Of a DNA stretch of 64,000 bases, positions 58,346 to 64,000 are shown piece by piece; positions within the stretch are counted from its first letter, which is position 1, and every line of letters starts with the position of its first letter. The DNA lies in the NCBI GenBank assembly GCA_006176705.1, contig QRFJ01005241.1, forward strand, positions 1 to 64,000, written 5' to 3'. This DNA comes from Cocos nucifera. Its lineage: Eukaryota; Streptophyta; Magnoliopsida; Arecales; Arecaceae. The notes below the pieces were generated by a model. That model was not told the origin of the DNA. It worked only from the letters and a program-made list of their open reading frames with translations, and made no database searches. The position numbers and the translations under genes are program-made.

Positions 58346-58952
58346 TCCAACCAATAGATGCCTTAATCTCACTCAAGAGTGTCAAGGGAAAGTGGAATGG
58401 AGAAGATTTGAGAAGAAGAGGAAGAGTTTTGAGGAGATAGCCGACGGTGGGTTTTAGGATAAGGGTTTGCTAGGATTCTTCAATCTACCCAAATAGAAAG
58501 AAAGAAAGAAGAGATTTGACTCCTTAAGGAAAGATTTTGAGGAGGGATTTAGGTAGGAAAGGAGATTTTTAGAGATTTGATCGATTGAGGAAGTTGAGAG
58601 GGAGAGAGCTTTTGTTCGGTTGAATGAAAGAAAATAAGGAAAGATGGTGAGGTCATCCTTTTCAACCAAAAGAAAACCCAAATAAGAAGCCGCCCAATGG
58701 GTTAAGTGCAACAAAGACCAAAATGCCCATGAGTTGCCCTCTAGGTTGACCCATGGCATAGAAAAATCTTATAAAAAAAAGATGAAAAATTTTTAAAAAA
58801 ATATAAGATTTTAAGGATTGAAATTTCATTCATGAGAATGATCAAGAAAGGTTAGATTTAAGCTTTTTGAGATAGAAAATTTGAGATATAGGCTCAAGAT
58901 AAAGATTAATGTCATTTTTGATAGATTTAAGCTTGAAATCATAAAGATGTTT
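58346..58952 (-). mobile_element. SIRE-like element: spacer between pol and env-like ORF
   Basis: Non-coding sequence of about 600 bp. Short frames here (58454-58759) show no recognisable domain. Confidence 0.5.
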
Positions 58953-60128
58953 AGGCTAGGAGATCAAGAATTTCTAATTCTCTTCTAATCTCATATAATT
59001 TATCTTCACTTAAGACCTTAGTAAAAATATCAGCCAATTGATTTTCAGTACAAACATAATCAAGAATTATGTTATTATTTTGAACATGCTCTCTTATGAA
59101 ATGATGTCTTATTTCAATGTGTTTTGACCTAGAGTGTTGGATTGGATTTTTAGTTAGATTTATGGCACTAGTATTGTCACATCTTATGGGAGTTTTGTTT
59201 AGTTTGATGCCAAAGTCCTCAAGTTGTTGCTTAATCCATAAGATTTATGCACAACAACTTTCGGCTGCAATGTATTCGATCTCGACCGTAGACAATATTA
59301 CCAAATTTTGCTTCTTGCTAAACCAAGAGATTAAGTTAACTCCTAAAAGTTGGCAAGTTTCATTAGTGCTTTTTCTGTCTAATTTACATCCAGCAAAGTC
59401 TACATCTGAATATCCAATTAAATCGATTGATGAATTCTTAGAGTACCATAAACCTATGGATTGAGTTTTTTTTAGGTATTTAAGTATTCTTTTTACAGCA
59501 TTTAAATGTAATTCTTTTGTATTAGATTGAAATCATGCACATAAATAAATATTAAATATGATATCTGGTCTACTAGTAATTAAATACAATAAAGAACCAA
59601 TCATGTCTTTATAAAATTTTTTAGCAACACTTTTACCTCCTTCATCTTTGTCAAGCTTACATGATGGACTCATGGGGGTATCAATTGCTTTGGAGCACTC
59701 CATCCTAAATCTCCTGAGTAGTTCTCTTGTATACTTGCTTTGAGTGATGGAGATTTCTTTTTTTGTTTGTTTGATTTGAAGTCCAAGGAAGAATGTTAGT
59801 TCACCCATCATGCTCATCTCAAACTCCTCCTACATGAGCTTAGCAAAATCTTGACATAAAGTTTCATCAGTAGATCCAAATATAATATCATCAACATATA
59901 TTTATATTACTAAGATGTTATCATGATCTCTTTTAATGAAAAGGGTTGTATCTACATTTTCTCTTGAAAATCCATTATTAAGCAAGAATTTACTTAGTCT
60001 TTCATACCAAGCCCTAGGTGCTTGTTTTAAACCATATAATGCTTTGTTTAATCTAAAAATATAATTTAAAAAAGCATGATTTTAAAAACCAGAAGGTTGT
60101 TCTATATAAACTTCTTCGGTAATATATA
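58953..60128 (-). pseudogene. pol: SIRE-like reverse transcriptase-RNase H (minus strand, truncated)
   Basis: Read right to left: ITEEVYIEQPSGF near 60115, ALYGLKQAPRAWYERL-like sequence near 60030, and a YVDDI region near 59900 damaged by a stop. The open frame 59817-59533 follows: MSMMGELTFFLGLQIKQTKK, LLRRFRMECSKAIDTPMSPS, and SLLYLITSRPDIIFNIYLCA. RNase H continues to CTENQLADIFTKVL near 59050 and ends about 58953. The N-terminal pol and gag should lie beyond the gypsy insertion that cuts it at 60128, outside the window. Confidence 0.85.
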
Positions 60129-61721
60129 TGATAGGAATGCGATGTTGTTGTTAAGATACCATGTTTATCAGTTTAATCCAACTTCTTAAAATAATTAAAA
60201 ATTCATAAATAACAGTGAGTCGGATCGAATCCACAGGAAAGGTAGTATTTTTAGATTTAAAATCTTTGATTTTACAAAAAAAAAAAGAGAAGAGTTTTAG
60301 GATCAAAAGTGAAGTTGGAAAATAAAAAAAAAATTAAAAATTAAAAGGTGCAGGAATTTAAACTTGGTACTAAGATCTACTAGTTAGATCTTAGCATCTA
60401 ATTGCAATAAAATAAAAAGTAATAATTAAAATATAAAAATTAAATTACAATAAAAATAAAGAGCATGAAATTAAAGAGCATAAAAATAAATATTGCATTA
60501 AAAAATTTATAATTTAAATACATAAAATAGAAAGAAAATAAAATAGGCTGATCTTTGATCTTGGATCGGTATTGATGGAAAGATGGTGTAGAATCCTAGC
60601 TCTTCTTCTCAGCACCCATTACTTTGAAGCAGCCATTGACCCATAGCCTGGCTTCACCCTATACCAAAGCTTCACCTTAATCTGAGATGTTGATTTCTGG
60701 AGGCCTGGGATCCTTTTTATAGAGCTAGGAGGGCTGGAGAGTTTGCTTCTGGGAAATGTGGGACTAAGGGACTCTTTGATCGTCAAAATATGAAGAAATT
60801 TATGTAAAAATTGGATTAAAAAGAGTCTTGGATGAATTTTGCTGCTTTGGATGAAATCTGGCTATTGATAGAAATCCAATAATGTAAAAATCATCAAAAT
60901 TGGATGTGTATCCGCACAAATCAGGTCCGATTAAATTCTGACCATTCGATCGTGCCTTGATGGAGAAATTCTGACCGTTGATCATGCATCAAGAGTCTTG
61001 ATCACCGTCGGGAGTGTTCTAGACCATTGAATCTTCATTAGTTGGTTTTTTGGCTGTTGGATCATGCTAGATCGCTGATTGAATTTGAATCAAATTCGAA
61101 AATAACCACCACCATTCGATCTTGACCATAATCAACCGCAGCCATTCGATCGTGCAATTACTGTTCCCATGGACCACATGGACCGGCTGCACCGCACACC
61201 ACAACCAATCAGCACCTCTTGTTGTCGAGTGAAAAGTCCAAAATATCCTGAGCCGCAATGGATTTTTTTGGACCCTTTAAGGGTCTAGGTCCGCCACGTG
61301 TCATGCTGTGATTCGCCGATTTCTACTGAGCTGGCGTTCCATGCCTAGATCATGGACCGACTGGTGGCTTCTATGGCTGAGTCGACTTTCATGGCTTGGT
61401 TTGACTTGGTGGCTTGGCTTGCGGAGCCGGCTGAGCCATTTTTTTTATTTAATTTTTATTTTATTTCTTTAGAAATTCATATCTTCTTCATTTTAGCTCT
61501 GTTTTGCTTCAAACTTATTTCATTATGATCAAAAAAATGAGCTCTTTCCATTGATTATAAAATTTTATTTTCTAATTTTTATTATTTTTTAATTAATTTT
61601 TTAATTAATAAAAATATGAATTTCTTAAAAATTATATATAAATTAATCATTAATTCTTAAAAATTAATATAAATTAATTAATAAATTAATACTTTTATTG
61701 ATGAATTTATGATGCTTATCA
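60129..61721 (-). mobile_element. Ty3/gypsy 3' LTR
   Basis: Minus-strand LTR beginning TGATAAGCATCATAAATTC at 61721 and ending GCATTCCTATCA at 60129 (1593 bp; TGATA and TATCA form inverted ends). The TATA box TATAAAAA lies at 60714-60721. The end carries TGTGGATTCGATCCGACTCA, a common gypsy LTR phrase. It is preceded by the purine tract AAGTTGGGGGGTG. It cuts the RT of the SIRE-like element. The left target copy would be ATATA (60124-60128). Confidence 0.85.
60714..60721 (-). promoter_or_regulatory. TATA box of the gypsy LTR
   Basis: The minus strand reads TATAAAAAGGA, a strong TATA consensus, with a plausible transcribed leader to its left. Confidence 0.65.
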
Positions 61722-63451
61722 CACCCCCCAACTTAAGCTTTGCTTGTCCTCGAGTAAAGAAAGAATTTAGTTTTAAATATCTTTTAACTTTAGAGTTTCG
61801 AATTTTACCTAAGTAGTTTTTAAAATGGCTATTGATATTCAGTAGAACTTAAATGAGATATATCATTGGGATATTAATACTTATCAATAAAAAAATTAAG
61901 TAAAGAATATTAACTTTTTTTTGAACTTTTTCTAAATTATCCCATCTTTATCTTTAATTTATCTAAACTTTCATATAGACAAGTGTATTGCTACTTCCGC
62001 CCTTCATTTATTAATTTTTATTTTCTCATTGTCCAATTTTTGATGCGAATATCATTGCTTACTTAGGCAATGGGATCCGATTACTTGGTGGAAAATCAAT
62101 ATTTTTTTTTAACGTTATACCACTATTGAGTGTCTTAATCCATTAAGCTTTCTATTTGATCTATGTAGCGACTCTTGGGCCAATGACTCCCAAATCAGTT
62201 GGCTTTAGAAAACTAGGTATGGAATACCCCTCCGGCTTACTAGCTCGAATCAAATAGGCTACGAGTTAAGATTAGCTTTACAACAAGCTTCTTTGTCCTT
62301 TCCATCTTTTGATGCGAAACCCAATGCTTGCTTAGGCAAAGAGGCCCGGTTACTCAAAGAAAAGTACTTGAAAACTATTAAAATAAATTTTTTATATGAA
62401 AAAATGTATAGTTATCCTACACAAGCCTATAAAAAGTAGACTTTTCTTTGATGCTAGTAGAAATAATTAGAAATGCTTAAAAAAAACTTTTTATGTTCTA
62501 GACTTAACTCTTTATTGAACTTTTTTAATATTTGATTTCTCAATATCTCATAGATTCTCTGATCTATGTATCAATTTTTTTTAAAAAAATGCTTAGTTTG
62601 ATTCAATTCTTAAGCATAATCAGGTGTCTAAATACTAAATACTAACTTTTTTGAGGACTTAAAATTTTAAAATTTTTATTTTTCTTCCTCCCAACTTAAT
62701 CGACATTGTCCTCAATGGAGAAGAAAAAATAAAGGGTATAATAAAGAATATGAAACAATACACTTGACTATATTTTTGGTCCAGTACATGCCTTTGAAAA
62801 TTTGGGCTCTCCCTCTAACTTATTCAAATTATCCTAAAAAAAAAGATAAACTAGAAAGATAAATTAGATAAAAACTAAATATTGGGTTGCCTCCTAACAA
62901 GCACTAAGTTTATCGTCTTCAGCCAGACACAATGCAGCTTACTATCCTATGTCAAATATTGGATTGACAAATTCCAATGGTTTTGAATTGTCAATCTCAG
63001 AAAGTTGATTTATAATCCCATTATTGATATATTCATTGTTAATTAAGGGAACATAATTTATAATCCCATTCTCAAACCCATGTTTATTAAGAATTTCTCC
63101 TATTTATTCTTCTAAAATGCTCATGAATTGAGTTTTTGTATTAGGAGTTAAGTTTGATTCAATGGGTGTTGGAAGGGTAACTAAAGATGGTTTTAATTCT
63201 GAAGGTAAATTATTATGATCTTATTTAAATAATTTCATTGATATTTCATTACATGCCTCTTGATTTTTGTAAGAAGAATTAGCTTCTTGGGTTGAAGGAA
63301 ATAGGACATTAGGTTTATAAGTCTCAGATAAATCATCTATTCTCTTTTTTTCTATGTCTATCTCATTTATGTCTATCTCATTTAAACTGGAACCAGCATC
63401 AGTACAAGTTCTGGGCTTGGGTTATTTTATGTGGTTAGTCTTAGTACTAAT
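61722..63451 (-). mobile_element. Gypsy 3' internal region without pol
   Basis: Just outside the LTR the minus strand reads CTCGAGGACAAGCAAAGCTT followed by AAGTTGGGGGGTG, the standard 3' end of Athila/Tat-like gypsy elements. Further in (about 62885-62950) is the phrase GCTTGTTAGGAGGCAACCCA, which in such elements follows the env-like region. Two copies of a TTTTGATGCGAA...GCTTAGGCAA segment lie at 62039-62100 and 62310-62370. Between this and gag (63452) there is no protease, RT, RNase H or integrase coding sequence, so pol is deleted. Confidence 0.7.
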
Positions 63452-64000
63452 CTATTCTTCTAAATTTTTATTTTGGCTAGCATCAATACTAGCCTCTCTC
63501 ACCTGATCTTGGTATGGATCCATAAGAATCCTACATCTTTTAAGTTCAGGAATTACTTTGGCATTCTCTAATTGAGGATTCTTAGGTGGGACATTAGATT
63601 GATAATTGAATCCAGGTGATTGGTGGACATTAGGTGGGTTGTTTGAAATTGATAGGCTTGGTAGTTGATCTAGTTTTCTTCTCGTGTTAGATTTAGCTTG
63701 TTGTCCAATTTGAGCTTCTAGTCTGATGATAGATTGATGTTGAGCTAGAATCAATTATTGAAGTTGGTTAAATCTATCATCAGCTAAATTGGTCTGTTGA
63801 GGAGGTGGGTATGAGGGCTGATTATGATGTGGTGGTTGGAAAGGTTTACTAGGCTGACTTCTATTATAAGTATAGTTCTAGTATTGAGGTCTATTTTGAT
63901 AATTTTGGATACAAAAAATTTGGGTCTGAGCCTGAGTCTGTTGGGATGTCCAAAAAAAATTATGAGAAAAATTATGGTGGTTGCTCTAATTTAGATTATA
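63452..64000 (-). pseudogene. gag: Athila-like gypsy gag C-terminal part
   Basis: The open frame 63754-63452 reads MILAQHQSIIRLEAQIGQQA, then LPSLSISNNPPNVHQSPGFN and ENAKVIPELKRCRILMDPYQ. The pattern 'SIRNLEAQIGQLA...LPS' is the signature of the C-terminal gag of Athila-type gypsy elements. Upstream (63755-64000, same strand) the translation is rich in asparagine, glutamine and proline (PHHNQPSYPPPQQTN), as expected, with a stop just before the open frame. The N-terminal gag, leader and 5' LTR lie outside the window. Confidence 0.75.

Overview
The window looks like a block of intergenic heterochromatin from a large plant genome. It is AT-rich and contains no intact host gene. Almost every base belongs to an LTR retrotransposon or the remains of one. 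The lineages seen (Ty1/copia with 2.0-2.5 kb LTRs, a SIRE-like copia with an env-like ORF, and Ty3/gypsy elements) are plant-specific. A monocot, possibly a palm, is a guess from general resemblance only. No rRNA or tRNA gene, CRISPR array or prokaryotic feature was found.

I use working family names. Family A is a copia with ~2.26 kb LTRs beginning TGTTAGATATGTGTGCCC. Family D is a copia with 2.0-2.5 kb LTRs beginning TGTTAGAAAATGTGTCCC. Family C is a copia with 0.9 kb LTRs beginning TGTTAGGATTTGA.

Layout. 1-4410: the 5' part of a minus-strand family A element (A1) with a tandem duplication of its LTR-leader junction. 4411-5865: a plus-strand gypsy-like LTR. 5866-9927: leader and LTR of a minus-strand family D element (D1) set into a second family D LTR fragment (D2). 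9928-11045: pieces of two further LTRs. 11046-13030: a gypsy LTR/leader and gag pseudogene. 13383-38152: a plus-strand family D element (B), interrupted in its leader by a solo family D LTR (D4, target duplication GAAGA) that itself holds a solo gypsy-type LTR (F, target duplication AAATT). B is interrupted again in its reverse transcriptase by a full family A element (A2, 23686-37488), which holds a deleted family C element (31668-35082). 38153-39716: a family A LTR fragment (A4). 39717-53570: a minus-strand family D element (G), interrupted by the best preserved element, family A copy A3 (42737-53073). 53571-54631: a family A LTR (A6) cut by a SIRE-like element (54632-60128 and beyond), which is cut by a gypsy element (60129 to the window end).

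All coding regions are decayed by in-frame stops and frameshifts. Many of the stops look like CG or CNG decay (TGG to TAG, CAG to TAG, CGA to TGA). A3 keeps the longest ORF, an integrase with an intact D-D(35)-E triad. By eye its two LTRs differ by roughly 6-7 percent over the first 250 bases, and those of A2 by about 10 percent, so A3 is younger.

The most interesting signals are non-coding and recur between copies. (1) Every readable leader of families A and B carries the splice-donor-like AAGGTAAGT, with its complement ACTTACC 90-92 nt downstream and an acceptor-like tract just before gag. (2) Hairpins in the leader and in U3 keep their pairing although their sequence changes. (3) Arrays of short dyad words (GTCGAC, GAGCCAGCTCGA, GGGCC) sit in LTRs and in one leader.
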